The notes: generated by a model from the letters alone, not told the origin. Positions 33,792-42,878 are shown, counted from the stretch's first letter. The stretch: 64,000 bases of DNA from Myxococcales bacterium (GCA_003170275.1 PNAM01000058.1:1-64000), one strand, 5' to 3'. Program-made: numbers and translations.

Positions 33792-35548
33792 CGTCCGGTC
33801 CCCCACCAGGCCAACTGTAGATTGCGCGCGACGTTGGTGCCGCAGTGCACCTCGCCTTCACCCTCGTGGAACGTGTCCCAATCGTCGGCGAAGTGCACGT
33901 CGAGGCCCAGGTCACCGAGCCGCTTCTTCAAGTCTTCCTTGAACGGATCCACGCCGTCGATGATCGGCCCGAACGGATCCGGGATGACCACCTTGCCGTC
34001 GACGAACAGCAGGTTCACGGTGCCCGGCTGATAGGCCAGCCCGGCGCCGTACACCTTCTCGATCAGGAACGGCATCTGCGTGACCTCGGTCGGATCGAGC
34101 CCGATCTCGGTCTCGAGCTTCATCACCGCGTCGTCGATGTGGGTCTGCGCCGCCTGGCTCTCCGCCATCAGATCGGCGTTGGCCAGCACGTCGTCGATCG
34201 CGATCCCGGCCGGCGACGCGTTGCCGTTGTTGTCGTAGGCGGTCTTGCCATCGAACATCTTGACTGCCCCGTGGCCGGCCATCTGCATGCCGAGCAGCAT
34301 GTCGCGCGCGAGCTTCGGCGATCCCGCCAGCATCCCCCAGCCGCGCGGCGTGTTGGTCTTCACCCACGACGAGAACTCGTCCACGTGCCCGACCAAAAGC
34401 CACGAGGTGTCGACGTTGATCTCCGGCTGCACCCGCTGCGCGCGGTAGAAGTCCTGAAAGGTCGCGTCGGGCGAGGTGGCGGCGACGCCGGTCGCGCCCC
34501 AGTAGTTGCGGCCGAGCGGGTACTCGTCGGCGCCCTTGGTGTAGGGAGGGATCACGTCCCAGTCGCCGAACGAGTTCATGCTGTAGGAAGAGTCCGAGGC
34601 GGCGGCGATATTCCCGTACTTGAAGACCGCGCCGAAGTCGGGGCCGAGGAAGTGCTTGGTGGTCACGTCGCCGGCGGTGCGATCCGGCTGCGCCGATCGG
34701 ATTGCGATGCGCATGCCGACCTCGGTGCCGTTGGGGCCGGGCTTGCTGGTCCAGCCGACGTCGAAGAAGTCCTGCGCCCACACGTCGACCTCGAGCCCGA
34801 GCCCCTGCAGGTCGAGCGCGGTGATCGGCGCGTCGAGCTGCGCGAGCATCATGCCGTCGGAGAGCGTCTGCGTGTCGGCGCCCGCGTTGGTGAAGAACAC
34901 CGCGTCGGTCTTGGCGGTGTTGAACTGCAGGATCAGCGGCGCGACGCGCAGCTTGGCGGCGTCGGTGAACATCTCTTTGGTCTTGGCGTTGGTCACCGTC
35001 AGGGTGAGCTGAACCATCCCGGTCCACGCATCGGGTGCGGTCGAGCTCACCAGATCGAGGCCTTCGATCGCGAAGCTCACGCCCGCCACCAGATCGGCGT
35101 TGGTCAAGGCGATCGCCTGCGGCTGCTCCACCTTGACGTAGCTGCCCGGCTGGTCGGCCGGCCCGTTGACCCGGAATAGCCGCACCTTGTCGAGCGACAG
35201 CGCGTCCACCGAGAGCACCCCGGTCACCTCGCGCGGCGCCTTGGGCCAGGCGCGAACGGCGATCGGCGACAGGTCCGCGATGTCGCTCTGCCCGTTGACC
35301 ACGTCGTCCTCGGCGTCCGCCTTGCCGTCGCCGTCGTCGTCGTCGAGGTTGGCGAGGAACACCGCGCCGTGGTGCGCGTCCCAGGTGTTCTTCGCCGCCG
35401 CCGTGTCTTCGGTCGGGTCGCCCGGCTCGAGCAGCCCCGATCGATTGGCATCGACGACCAGGTCGACGATCGGCGTGGGCGGCGTGGGCGGCGCCTGGTT
35501 GCAGCCGCTGCAAACAAAAAGGAGCACGAGGAGGTGGCTTGGTTTCAT
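33788..35548 (-). CDS. Protein-arginine deiminase (PAD) family lipoprotein
   Basis: A 586-residue lipoprotein (signal MKPSHLLVLLFVCSGC). Residues about 27-200 resemble the PAD middle domain (VVDANRSGLLEPGD, then GAVFLANLDDDDGDGKADAE). The C-terminal pentein domain has every catalytic landmark of vertebrate-type PADs: Asp260 (VWAQDFFDVGW), FGDWDVIPP, EYPLGRNYWG, His388 and Asp390 (LLVGHVDEF) and the nucleophile Cys569 (GEVHCGTNV). PADs convert peptidyl-arginine to citrulline and are calcium-activated; the Asp-rich DDDDGDGKADAEDD loop could bind calcium. Being a lipoprotein, it would act on exported proteins or outside the cell. It is distinct in sequence from the Porphyromonas enzyme, which is agmatine-deiminase-like. 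It is coupled to the HEAT gene. Confidence 0.88.
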   Translation of the reverse strand: MKPSHLLVLLFVCSGCNQAPPTPPTPIVDLVVDANRSGLLEPGDPTEDTAAAKNTWDAHHGAVFLANLDDDDGDGKADAEDDVVNGQSDIADLSPIAVRAWPKAPREVTGVLSVDALSLDKVRLFRVNGPADQPGSYVKVEQPQAIALTNADLVAGVSFAIEGLDLVSSTAPDAWTGMVQLTLTVTNAKTKEMFTDAAKLRVAPLILQFNTAKTDAVFFTNAGADTQTLSDGMMLAQLDAPITALDLQGLGLEVDVWAQDFFDVGWTSKPGPNGTEVGMRIAIRSAQPDRTAGDVTTKHFLGPDFGAVFKYGNIAAASDSSYSMNSFGDWDVIPPYTKGADEYPLGRNYWGATGVAATSPDATFQDFYRAQRVQPEINVDTSWLLVGHVDEFSSWVKTNTPRGWGMLAGSPKLARDMLLGMQMAGHGAVKMFDGKTAYDNNGNASPAGIAIDDVLANADLMAESQAAQTHIDDAVMKLETEIGLDPTEVTQMPFLIEKVYGAGLAYQPGTVNLLFVDGKVVIPDPFGPIIDGVDPFKEDLKKRLGDLGLDVHFADDWDTFHEGEGEVHCGTNVARNLQLAWWGTGR

Positions 35549-35689
35549 GACGCGCCCGTAAAAAGCACTCGTCGTGCCAGCGCAAAAAACCAAGCAATGC
35601 TCGCCGGGCCCACGCGCGTCTGAAGCAAAATGCGACGGCAACTGTAGCCTTTCGGGACGGGGATCGACTCCCCATGGTAAAGGAGTCGC

Positions 35690-36343
35690 GTGAACCACAA
35701 CCCGGCGGACGTGATCGCCGCGCTGAGCCCGATTCTCGGCGACGAGCGCCTGGCCAAGCTCGATCGTGTGGCCGCTTCGCGCCTCGCCGGCCTGGTGGTC
35801 GTCGTCGAGAACCTGCACGATCCGCACAACGGCGGCGCGGCGCTGCGCTCGAGTGAAGCGGTGGGCGTGCTCGAGGTGCGCATCGTCGGCACGCCGCTGC
35901 GGTTCTCCGAGCGCGTGACGCAGGGCTGCGAGAAGTGGCTCGATCTGGTGCAGGATCGCGATATCGACGCGTGCGCGGCGGCGCTCGGGCCGCGCGGCTT
36001 TCGGCTCTACGCGGCGGTGCCCGGCGCGCGCGTCAGCCTCGAGGAGCTCGATCCGCTCACGCCCGCGGCCTTTCTGATCGGCAACGAGCACGAGGGGCTG
36101 ACCGACCGCGCGCGCGCGCTGGCCGATGTCGAGTTCGCCATCCCGCTACACGGCTTTTCGCAGAGCGTGAACCTCTCGGTCGCCACCGCGCTCACCGTCT
36201 ATACCCACGCGCGCCGCCGTCGCGAGGCGCTCGGTCGCGCCGGAGACCTGGAGGGTGCCCCCCTCGACCTGTTGCGTGCGCGCTACTATCACCGCGACGT
36301 GCGCGGCGCCGACGCGATCATCGCGCGCCACCTCGCCGGCTAG
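35690..36343 (+). CDS. trmH: tRNA (guanosine-2'-O-)-methyltransferase, TrmH-like (SpoU family)
   Basis: A 217-residue SPOUT-fold RNA methyltransferase. Motif 1 is NLHDPHNGGAALRSSEAVG, motif 2 is AFLIGNEHEGL and motif 3 is IPLHGFSQSVNLSVATAL, which forms the knotted SAM site. Length and the N-terminal extension fit TrmH, which makes Gm18 in tRNA; another 2'-O-methyltransferase of the same family is possible. The GTG start at 35690 has a strong Shine-Dalgarno (aaaggag) 5 nt upstream. Its stop interlocks with the convergent lipoprotein gene. Confidence 0.9.
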   Translation: MNHNPADVIAALSPILGDERLAKLDRVAASRLAGLVVVVENLHDPHNGGAALRSSEAVGVLEVRIVGTPLRFSERVTQGCEKWLDLVQDRDIDACAAALGPRGFRLYAAVPGARVSLEELDPLTPAAFLIGNEHEGLTDRARALADVEFAIPLHGFSQSVNLSVATALTVYTHARRRREALGRAGDLEGAPLDLLRARYYHRDVRGADAIIARHLAG

Positions 36344-36852
36344 AAATCGATCGCGACGGTGACCGTGTCGGTGTACGTGGCGCCGGCGGGCGGGACGTAC
36401 ACCGCCGAGTAGTGCCCGGTCAGGTCGAGCTCGGCGCTCGAGTTCGCGTCCGGCGCCAGACTGTTGACCGCGAGGGTCATCGAGCCGGCGGTCTTGGTCT
36501 TGTCGGTCGAGTCGTACGCGATCACGTATTGGCGCTCGTCCTCGACGCGGGTGAGCGTGCTCGAGTACGACTTCACGGCCGTGCCCATCGCGTAGCTCCC
36601 TTCGCCGACCAGCGAGCCAAGCTGGATCGTGGTGGTCGCGAGGTTGCCTTCGTCGTCGATGAACCCGAGGTTCGTGAGCGTGATGCGCGAGGTGCTCATG
36701 AAGTCGATCGAGACCGCCTGGCAGCCCGAGAGCGAGCCCGTGAGCGCGCCGGTTGCGGTGCCGCAGGCGGCGGGCGGCGGAGGCGGGCCGCCGGTCATGC
36801 CGGTGGTGCAGGCGGTGGCCAACAGGGTCGCGAAAAGACAGAACCGTTTCAT
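36340..36852 (-). CDS. Small beta-rich lipoprotein, unrecognised
   Basis: A 170-residue lipoprotein (MKRFCLFATLLATAC) with a Gly/Pro spacer and a beta-rich mature domain (SIDFMSTSRITLTNLGFID, ELDLTGHYSAVYVPPAGATY) ending TDTVTVAIDF. Two mature cysteines could pair. No family is recognised; it resembles the many lineage-specific lipoproteins elsewhere in this window. It is divergent from the PBP1A gene across 67 nt. Confidence 0.7.
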   Translation of the reverse strand: MKRFCLFATLLATACTTGMTGGPPPPPAACGTATGALTGSLSGCQAVSIDFMSTSRITLTNLGFIDDEGNLATTTIQLGSLVGEGSYAMGTAVKSYSSTLTRVEDERQYVIAYDSTDKTKTAGSMTLAVNSLAPDANSSAELDLTGHYSAVYVPPAGATYTDTVTVAIDF

Positions 36853-36919
36853 GGGCTGCATCCTAGCGCGAATCTTTGTCCGAACGGTAGGTGCGCGCTA
36901 GACTCCGCGTACAACTAGC

Positions 36920-39316
36920 GTGCCGAACACGGAAAAACTGCCCACCCGCTTCAGCGGGGGAAAACGCCGCCGGCGCTGGTTGCGCTGGCTGGTGTTCTTG
37001 ACGCTGGTGGGCGGCGTGCTACTCGCGGTCGGCGTGATGGCGGTGTTTCTCATCTATGCGTCGGACCCGGATCTGCCGCGCATCGGCAACGTCGCCGACT
37101 ACAAGCCCAAGGTGGTCACCAAGATCATGTCCGCCGACGGCGAGCTGATCGGCGAGCTGTACGAGGAGCGCCGCACGGTGGTGCCGCGCGACAAGATCCC
37201 GAAGGTGATGATCCAGGCGATCGTCGACGCCGAGGACGCGCAGTTCTACGAGCACGGCGGGCTCAGCTACTGGGGCATGGCGCGCGCGTTGGTGAACGAT
37301 TTGAAGCCGGGCGCGCGCCTGCAAGGCGCTTCGACGCTCACGCAGCAGCTGGTGCGTAACCTGATCCTCAAGAGCTCGGCCCGCACGGTGAAGCGCAAGG
37401 TGCAGGAGCTGATCCTCGCCAAGCGGCTCGAGAGCGCGCTGTCCAAGGACGAGATCCTCTATCTCTATCTCAACCAGATCGAGTTTCCCTATCAGCGCTT
37501 CGGCATCGAGGAGGCGGCGCACTTCTACTTCGGCAAGTCGGTGCTCGAGATCGACGCGGGCGAGGCGGCGCTGCTCGCTTCCTTGCCCAAGGGGCCGAGC
37601 GAGATCGATCCGTGGAAGCACCCCGACCGCGCCAAGGATCGCCAGAAGTACGTGCTCTCGCAGATGGTGCGTTACAACCACTTGAAGCCCGAAGAGGCGG
37701 AGAAGTTCGCGCGCACGCCGATCCAGCTGGTGCGCACGCCGTCGCCGTTTTTGGGCACGGCGCCCGAGTTCGTCGACGAAGTGAAGAAGATCTTGATCGA
37801 GCGGTTCGGCGCCAAGCGGCTGGCGACGGCCGGGTTCACCGTCGAGACCACCTGCGATTCGAAGATCCAGAAGCTGGCGCGCGAGTCGGTCGAGAAGGAG
37901 CTGCAGATCATCGACGAGCGGCACGGCTATCGCAAAGCGCTGGCGCACCTGTCCGGCAAGGCGCTCGACGCGCACCTGGCCAAGCTGAAGAAGGAGTTCC
38001 CATCGGGACCGTCGATGGGCAAGGTGGTCGAGGGCGTGATCAAGGAGCTGGTGGTCACGCCCAAGCACGAGTACGACCTGGCCAAGGTCGACCTCGGCGA
38101 TCGCGTCGGCGGGCTGCCGCTGCCGCCGGTGGTGGATCGCTACAACCCGAAGGCCGAGCCCGCCGACAAGCGCTTCAAGGTGGGCGACGTGCTGCGCGTG
38201 CGCGTGATCGAGTTCCAGCCGAACGCGCCTGACGGGAGAGAAAAGCCGCCGGTGCTCGCGCTCGAGCTCGGACCGCAGGCGGCGGCGGTGGTGCTCGATC
38301 CGATGACCCGCGAGGTGAAAGCGATCGTCGGCGGCTACAACTTCCGCGCGGGCGGGTTCGATCGCGCGATCGCGGCCAAGCGGCAGCCGGGCTCGGCGTT
38401 CAAGCCGTTCGTCTACGCGACCGCGTTCGCCACCGAGAAGTGGACGCCCGCGTCGGTGCTGATCGACGGGCCGCAGGTGTATGCGTCGCCCGGGCTGCAG
38501 CCGTGGAAGCCGCAGAACGCCGAGAAGGAGGAGTACCTCGGGCCGGTGCGGCTGCGCGTCGCGCTGGCGCGTTCGCTCAACACGGTCGCGTCGCAGCTGG
38601 TCGACGTGCAGCGCGGCGGCGTCGATCCGCTGCAGGTGGTGACCACCGCGCACGACGCCGGCATCGAGTCCGCGCTCGAGGCCAACCCGTCGCTGGCGCT
38701 CGGCACGTCGGTGGTCTCGCCGTTCGAGATGACCAACGCGTACGCGACCTTCGCCGCGGGCGGCCGGCGCATGGCGCCGCAGCTGATCCGCAAGATCGGA
38801 AACGACGTCGAGCCCGATGGTGCCAAGGCGGCGATCCAGGCGATGAAGCCCGAGCTCGCTTACCTGATCGTGTCGATGTTGACCTCGGTGATCGAAGAGG
38901 GCACCGCCGCCTCGGCCAGGGGCAAGCTCAAGCGTCCCGCCGCCGGCAAGACCGGCACCACCAACTCCCACAAGGACGCGTGGTTCGTCGGCTTCACGCC
39001 CGATCTGGTGACCGGCGTGTGGGTCGGGTTCGACGACATGCGCGAGATCGGCCGCGGCGAGCAGGGCGCGCGCGCGGCGCTGCCGATCTGGATCGACATC
39101 ATGACCGGCGCGCTCAAGGCCGCGCCGCCGCGCCCGTTCGCGCAGCCGCCGGGCGTGGTGGTGCAGAAGATCGATCCGGTGAGCGGCCTGCTCGCGCAGC
39201 CCGGCGCGGCGAACGGGCTCGACGAGGTGTTCCTCGAGGGAACCGCGCCGACCCAGGTCGCGCCCACCGCGGGCGAGGCCAACCCGGATACGTACATTAT
39301 CGACCAGGCGCAGTAA
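36920..39316 (+). CDS. mrcA: Penicillin-binding protein 1A (class A, bifunctional)
   Basis: A 798-residue bifunctional peptidoglycan synthase. It has an N-terminal basic segment and one membrane helix (about 22-46). The GT51 domain has the catalytic Glu105 (DAEDAQFYEHGG) and STLTQQLVRN. The transpeptidase domain has the nucleophile Ser492 in PGSAFKPF (S-x-x-K), SLN at 552-554 and KTGT at 677-680. A roughly 110-residue OB-like insert lies before the transpeptidase domain, as in PBP1A. GTG start; no better ATG exists before the membrane helix. It polymerises and crosslinks lipid II at the outer face of the inner membrane. Confidence 0.94.
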   Translation: MPNTEKLPTRFSGGKRRRRWLRWLVFLTLVGGVLLAVGVMAVFLIYASDPDLPRIGNVADYKPKVVTKIMSADGELIGELYEERRTVVPRDKIPKVMIQAIVDAEDAQFYEHGGLSYWGMARALVNDLKPGARLQGASTLTQQLVRNLILKSSARTVKRKVQELILAKRLESALSKDEILYLYLNQIEFPYQRFGIEEAAHFYFGKSVLEIDAGEAALLASLPKGPSEIDPWKHPDRAKDRQKYVLSQMVRYNHLKPEEAEKFARTPIQLVRTPSPFLGTAPEFVDEVKKILIERFGAKRLATAGFTVETTCDSKIQKLARESVEKELQIIDERHGYRKALAHLSGKALDAHLAKLKKEFPSGPSMGKVVEGVIKELVVTPKHEYDLAKVDLGDRVGGLPLPPVVDRYNPKAEPADKRFKVGDVLRVRVIEFQPNAPDGREKPPVLALELGPQAAAVVLDPMTREVKAIVGGYNFRAGGFDRAIAAKRQPGSAFKPFVYATAFATEKWTPASVLIDGPQVYASPGLQPWKPQNAEKEEYLGPVRLRVALARSLNTVASQLVDVQRGGVDPLQVVTTAHDAGIESALEANPSLALGTSVVSPFEMTNAYATFAAGGRRMAPQLIRKIGNDVEPDGAKAAIQAMKPELAYLIVSMLTSVIEEGTAASARGKLKRPAAGKTGTTNSHKDAWFVGFTPDLVTGVWVGFDDMREIGRGEQGARAALPIWIDIMTGALKAAPPRPFAQPPGVVVQKIDPVSGLLAQPGAANGLDEVFLEGTAPTQVAPTAGEANPDTYIIDQAQ

Positions 39317-39385
39317 CTATCTGAATTTACTTCAGTCTCTCGCTCCTACATTGAACCGCCGACAGGCGGCGACGACAACCTGAGC

Positions 39386-39778
39386 ATGGCCCCCCTGATC
39401 TTGATCGTCGAGGACGACCTGGCGCTCGGCACGCAGTACCAGCAATCGCTGGTCGCCGCCGGCTTTCGCGTCGCGCTGGCGGCGGAGGCGAGCCAGGCGA
39501 TCGAGCAGGCGCGCGCGCACTCCCCCGATCTGATCGTGATGGATCTGTCGCTCCCCGGCACCAGCGGCCTGGAAGCGACCCGCGTGCTCAAGGACGATCC
39601 GGCCACGCGCGGAATCCCGGTGGTCGCGCTGAGCTCGTACAACCTGCGCCGCTACGCCACCTGCGCGCGCGCCGCGGGTTGCGACGTGTTCGTCAGCAAG
39701 CCGATCGGCCCCGTGCAGCTCGAGGACAAGATCCGCTCGGTGCTGGCCGGCGACTACTCGAGGCCGTTCGCCGCGTAG
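39386..39778 (+). CDS. Single-domain response regulator
   Basis: A 130-residue stand-alone receiver domain. The acidic pair is in LILIVEDDLAL, the phospho-acceptor Asp in VMDLSLPGTSG (about residue 52), the Thr/Ser switch in VVALSSYN and the Lys in VFVSKPIG. No output domain is attached, so it acts through protein contacts or as a phosphate relay. The gap to the PBP1A gene is 69 nt and contains only a short CGCC/GGCG hairpin. No histidine kinase is visible in the window. Confidence 0.9.
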   Translation: MAPLILIVEDDLALGTQYQQSLVAAGFRVALAAEASQAIEQARAHSPDLIVMDLSLPGTSGLEATRVLKDDPATRGIPVVALSSYNLRRYATCARAAGCDVFVSKPIGPVQLEDKIRSVLAGDYSRPFAA

Positions 39779-39779
39779 C

Positions 39780-40265
39780 TCAGTCGCGGAAGTTGGTGAA
39801 CTGCAGATCGATGCCGAGATCTTGCGCGCGCAGAAGGCGCATCGCCGCCTGAAGATCGTCGCGGTTCTTGCCGGTGACGCGCACCTGCTCCTCCTGGATC
39901 GACGACTGGACCTTGAGCTTGGCGTCCTTGATCAGCCGGTTGATCTCCTTGCCCTTCTCGACGGGAATTCCTTCCTTGAGCTTGATCAGCTGACGCACCG
40001 ACTGCTTGGCGGCCGGTTCCTCGTCCTGCGGGTCGAGCGCCTTGAGCGACACCGAGCGCTTGACCAGCTTCTCCATCAGCACCTTGTAGGCCGCGTGCAG
40101 GTGCTCCTTGTCGCACGACTTGAGCGTGACGCCCTCGTCGGTGAACTCGACCTCGGTCTCGGTGCCGCGAAAGTCGTAGCGCTGCCCCAGCTCCTTCTTG
40201 GCCTGGTTGACAGCGTTCTCGACCTCGGCCATCTCGAGCTTGCACACCACATCGAACGACGGCAT
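39780..40265 (-). CDS. yajQ: YajQ family nucleotide-binding protein
   Basis: A 161-residue protein matching YajQ end to end: MPSFDVVCKLEMAEVENAVN, YDFRGTETEVEF, VEKGKEINRLIKDAKLKVQ and the terminal LQFTNFRD. YajQ proteins are two ferredoxin-like domains; some members bind cyclic di-GMP and act as transcriptional co-regulators. It is transcribed two bases after the DHH gene and converges on the response regulator one base away. Confidence 0.93.
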   Translation of the reverse strand: MPSFDVVCKLEMAEVENAVNQAKKELGQRYDFRGTETEVEFTDEGVTLKSCDKEHLHAAYKVLMEKLVKRSVSLKALDPQDEEPAAKQSVRQLIKLKEGIPVEKGKEINRLIKDAKLKVQSSIQEEQVRVTGKNRDDLQAAMRLLRAQDLGIDLQFTNFRD

Positions 40266-40267
40266 GG

Positions 40268-41242
40268 CTAGACCTCTTTCAGCGCGGCGATTCGGAGCTC
40301 CTCGGCGATCTCGGCGGCGACCTCGCGCGCGCGCGGAAGGTCGCTGGTCTTGAGCGAGATCGCGCCGACCACCGGGTGGCCGCCGCCGCCATAGCGCTCG
40401 CACACCGCGGCGATGTTGACGGTGCGCTTCTGCTGGTGCCACGGGTTCGAGCCGACCGAGACCTTGGCGCGCGACGGGCCGAGCGAGACGCCGACCACGT
40501 AGTGGCATTCCGGATAGAGGTAGTACGGGACGAACTTGTTGTAGGCGTCGAGCCCGTCTTCGGCGACGTCGAACGAGACCACCTTGCGATCGTAGGTCGA
40601 GCGCGCGCGGATCACGTCGATCGAGCCCTTGTGCTTCTTGAGGATCGGCGCCAGCGCGCCGGTGACGTACGGCTCGGCGGCGATCTCGGCCAGCGTGTGG
40701 GTGGTCAGCGCGTCGATGAAGCGCAGCTTGAGCGCCGGATCGTGGTTGTTCTCCACCCAGGTCATCAACTGCAGCGCCGGCTCGGCCAATTCGACCGCCG
40801 CGCGCGGGCTCTCGAACTGCGCGCCGTCGATGATGTCGGCCCAGTGCACGAGATCGGAGAACTTCGAAAAGTCCCACCCGAACTTCTGCGCACAGGTCTC
40901 GGCGAGGAACTTGGCGCACGAGCGCGCCGTCGGGTTGAAGTATTGGTGCGCGCCCGGGTGCGCCTTGAAGTTGGCCTCGTCGGCGGCGGAAGGGAACGCG
41001 CTCACGTGATGGTCGAACCACCACTCGAGCTTGGCGTCGGCGCTGTAGCGGAAATCGACCACCACGTTGACGTCGCCGTCGAAGCTGCCCTCGTCATAGA
41101 TGGTGCCCAGGCCGTGCGCCTTGCCGGCGAACGTGAAGGTCGCCGTGGGATCCACCTTCGCCGCATAGAAGCGCGAGAACAGGCTGGCCGAGGTGGCGCC
41201 GTCGAAACAGTTGTCGTGATACAGGATCTTCACGCGAGGCAT
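40268..41242 (-). CDS. DHH-family phosphoesterase
   Basis: A 324-residue protein with the DHH/DHHA1 layout: KILYHDNCFDGATSASLF (motif I), VVVDFRYSADAKLEWWFDHH (motifs II-III, D-H-H) and the C-terminal substrate-binding signature ERYGGGGHPVVGAISL (G-G-G-H). Such enzymes hydrolyse nano-RNA, pAp or cyclic dinucleotides, or act as exopolyphosphatases; the exact substrate is not decidable. It is unusual in opening with H-D-N-C-F-D-G rather than the common H-x-x-x-D-x-D. The start at 41242 (MPRVKIL) excludes an unconserved upstream extension. Pairing with yajQ suggests nucleotide-signal turnover, which is inference. Confidence 0.82.
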   Translation of the reverse strand: MPRVKILYHDNCFDGATSASLFSRFYAAKVDPTATFTFAGKAHGLGTIYDEGSFDGDVNVVVDFRYSADAKLEWWFDHHVSAFPSAADEANFKAHPGAHQYFNPTARSCAKFLAETCAQKFGWDFSKFSDLVHWADIIDGAQFESPRAAVELAEPALQLMTWVENNHDPALKLRFIDALTTHTLAEIAAEPYVTGALAPILKKHKGSIDVIRARSTYDRKVVSFDVAEDGLDAYNKFVPYYLYPECHYVVGVSLGPSRAKVSVGSNPWHQQKRTVNIAAVCERYGGGGHPVVGAISLKTSDLPRAREVAAEIAEELRIAALKEV

Positions 41243-41303
41243 CGGATAGACGCATAGCGCAAACGATTGACACGGTGCAAGGGCGCTGCATGATGGCGGG
41301 CTG

Positions 41304-41744
41304 ATGCGGCCGTGGGTTTTGGCGTTCCATCTCCTGGGCGTGGTGTTGTGGATGGGCGGCGTGCTCACGTTCTCGCGCGTGCTCGGCTATCACACGCGCG
41401 AGGCCCCGTCGGTGCGGCCGCGTTACACCTATCTCGAGGGCCGCCTCAACTACCTGGTGACCATCCCCGGCGCGGTGATCACGCTCGGCTGCGGCCTGTG
41501 GCTGATGAGCATCTACGGGATGCAGTGGTTTCGCGTCGCCTTGTGGATGCACTGGAAGCTCGGGCTGGTGGGCGCGGTGGCGGTCATCCACCTGTTCCTG
41601 ACCCTCAAGCAGCGCGAGATCGGGCGCCTGCCGCCCGAGGCGCCGCTCAAGCGAGCGCTGTTCGCGGCGATGCACGGCACGCTCGGCCTGCTGCTGATCG
41701 CCATCCTCATCCTGGCCTGTGTCCAGCCGATGTCGGGCCCGTGA
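41304..41744 (+). CDS. hemJ: HemJ-type protoporphyrinogen IX oxidase (CopD-like)
   Basis: A 146-residue protein with four membrane helices. It follows the HemJ pattern closely: W-x-x-A-F-H (His9) in helix 1, VLWMGGVLTFSRVLGYHTRE, LNYLVTIPGAVITLGCGLWL, the essential-looking WMHWKLGLVG in helix 3, and a last helix ending in C-V-Q-P. HemJ converts protoporphyrinogen IX to protoporphyrin IX in the inner membrane without FAD. A second, FAD-type enzyme is encoded at 55729-57072, so one of them may be redundant or condition-specific. Confidence 0.8.
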   Translation: MRPWVLAFHLLGVVLWMGGVLTFSRVLGYHTREAPSVRPRYTYLEGRLNYLVTIPGAVITLGCGLWLMSIYGMQWFRVALWMHWKLGLVGAVAVIHLFLTLKQREIGRLPPEAPLKRALFAAMHGTLGLLLIAILILACVQPMSGP

Positions 41745-41781
41745 ATTTTTGAAGGTTTTCTAGATGTAGGTGCATTCAGCA

Positions 41782-41810
41782 TTGATTCAAACCCAGTAGT
41801 TGGGTATTCG
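41782..41810 (+). promoter_or_regulatory. Possible sigma70-type promoter for the lipoprotein at 41832
   Basis: TTGATT (41782-41787) and TATTCG (41805-41810) are 17 nt apart in an AT-rich 87-nt gap, immediately upstream of a strong Shine-Dalgarno (aaggagg, 41820-41826) and the ATG at 41832. The -35 is good and the -10 is weak (4 of 6). Confidence 0.4.
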
Positions 41811-41831
41811 TACGGTCCTTAAGGAGGAACA

Positions 41832-42836
41832 ATGTTGAGGAATCTGGCTTTGATCGGTGTTTGTGCAGGCGGACTTCTGGTGGTGGGTTGCCGTGACGAC
41901 AACCAGTTCACCCCGACCGATTTCGCCAGGGTCAGCGACATGGCCATGAGCAACAACCTTGACCTGACGGGCAGCGGCGGCGGCGACGCTGGAAGCACCG
42001 TCAAGTGTTCGACCGGATATACCGACAGCACCATCGCAGCGATGCGCGCGGCGCAGAAGAGCGGCTGCTTTCGCGTCGGCATGACCAGCGACGTGCTTTC
42101 GCTCGCGCAGCAGAGCACCTCGACGCACTCGTCCTTGATCGTCCAGGACACGGCCGGCGGAGACTCGAGCGCGTTGAAGACGGATTGCGACACGCGCGCC
42201 AAGGCCGTGACGGCCGGCTACGGCTGCACCGCGACGACCTTCGCCTCCTTCAAGGGCGCGATCATCGGCAACAAAGTGACCGTCGGCGGATTCTATGTCT
42301 TCGCCAAGACCGGCAACCTGGAGTTCTTCAACGTCATCGACACGTACACCGACAGCGGCACGGCAGGAGTGGCGCCGGCGAAGATCGTGCTGACCGAGGC
42401 CGACGTGGCGCGCACCAGCACTACGGTGGGCCTCACCAAGCTCTGGCAGTACGCGACGGTGACCACGGCGGGGCTCAAAGCCTACGAGTGGGCACCGGCA
42501 GCATTCCTGCCCAGCCCGCAGTCGACCTCGTGCACCACGCTGCCGTACACGTTCGGCTTCGCCTTGGTTCCGATGGCGAGCGCTTCGGTGGCGGGAGCGG
42601 CTTGCACTGCCGGCACCCTGGAGGCGGCTGCCGCGACTCCCGGCACCGACGAGATCCTGATCGACACGTCGTTCTACACGAACTTCAAGTACACCAGCGA
42701 CTGCAAGTGCTTCATGGCCCCGAGTAACCTCCTGGCGGCGGCCGAGACCTTCACCAAGCTGCAGGGCATCGTGACGTTGGAGACCGCCGGCGTGCCAGCG
42801 ATCTCGCCCCTGACGAACGCCGACATCGGCAAGTAA
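41832..42836 (+). CDS. Lipoprotein, unrecognised
   Basis: A 334-residue lipoprotein (MLRNLALIGVCAGGLLVVGC) with an Asp/Ser/Gly linker and a mature domain containing about eight cysteines, several close together (TSDCKCFMAPSN). Stretches such as KVTVGGFYVFAKTGNLEFFN and TVGLTKLWQYATVTTAGLKA resemble the OB-like or beta domains of other myxobacterial surface proteins, but no family is recognised. The strong Shine-Dalgarno suggests good expression. Confidence 0.72.
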   Translation: MLRNLALIGVCAGGLLVVGCRDDNQFTPTDFARVSDMAMSNNLDLTGSGGGDAGSTVKCSTGYTDSTIAAMRAAQKSGCFRVGMTSDVLSLAQQSTSTHSSLIVQDTAGGDSSALKTDCDTRAKAVTAGYGCTATTFASFKGAIIGNKVTVGGFYVFAKTGNLEFFNVIDTYTDSGTAGVAPAKIVLTEADVARTSTTVGLTKLWQYATVTTAGLKAYEWAPAAFLPSPQSTSCTTLPYTFGFALVPMASASVAGAACTAGTLEAAAATPGTDEILIDTSFYTNFKYTSDCKCFMAPSNLLAAAETFTKLQGIVTLETAGVPAISPLTNADIGK

Positions 42837-42863
42837 CCGCGCATAGCATCTCGCTGCGGTTTT
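42835..42863 (+). terminator. Weak hairpin after the lipoprotein gene
   Basis: AACCGC (42835-42840) pairs with GCGGTT (42856-42861) across a 15-nt loop and is followed by only a few T residues. It overlaps the stop codon of the lipoprotein gene and lies 16 nt before the next start. It may reduce read-through, but the long loop makes this doubtful. Confidence 0.25.
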
Positions 42864-42878
42864 GCTATCGTCCCGCCC

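Noticed and set aside
39317..39385. CGCC/GGCG hairpin after the PBP1A gene as a terminator
   Set aside because: The stem is only four base pairs and no T-run follows.
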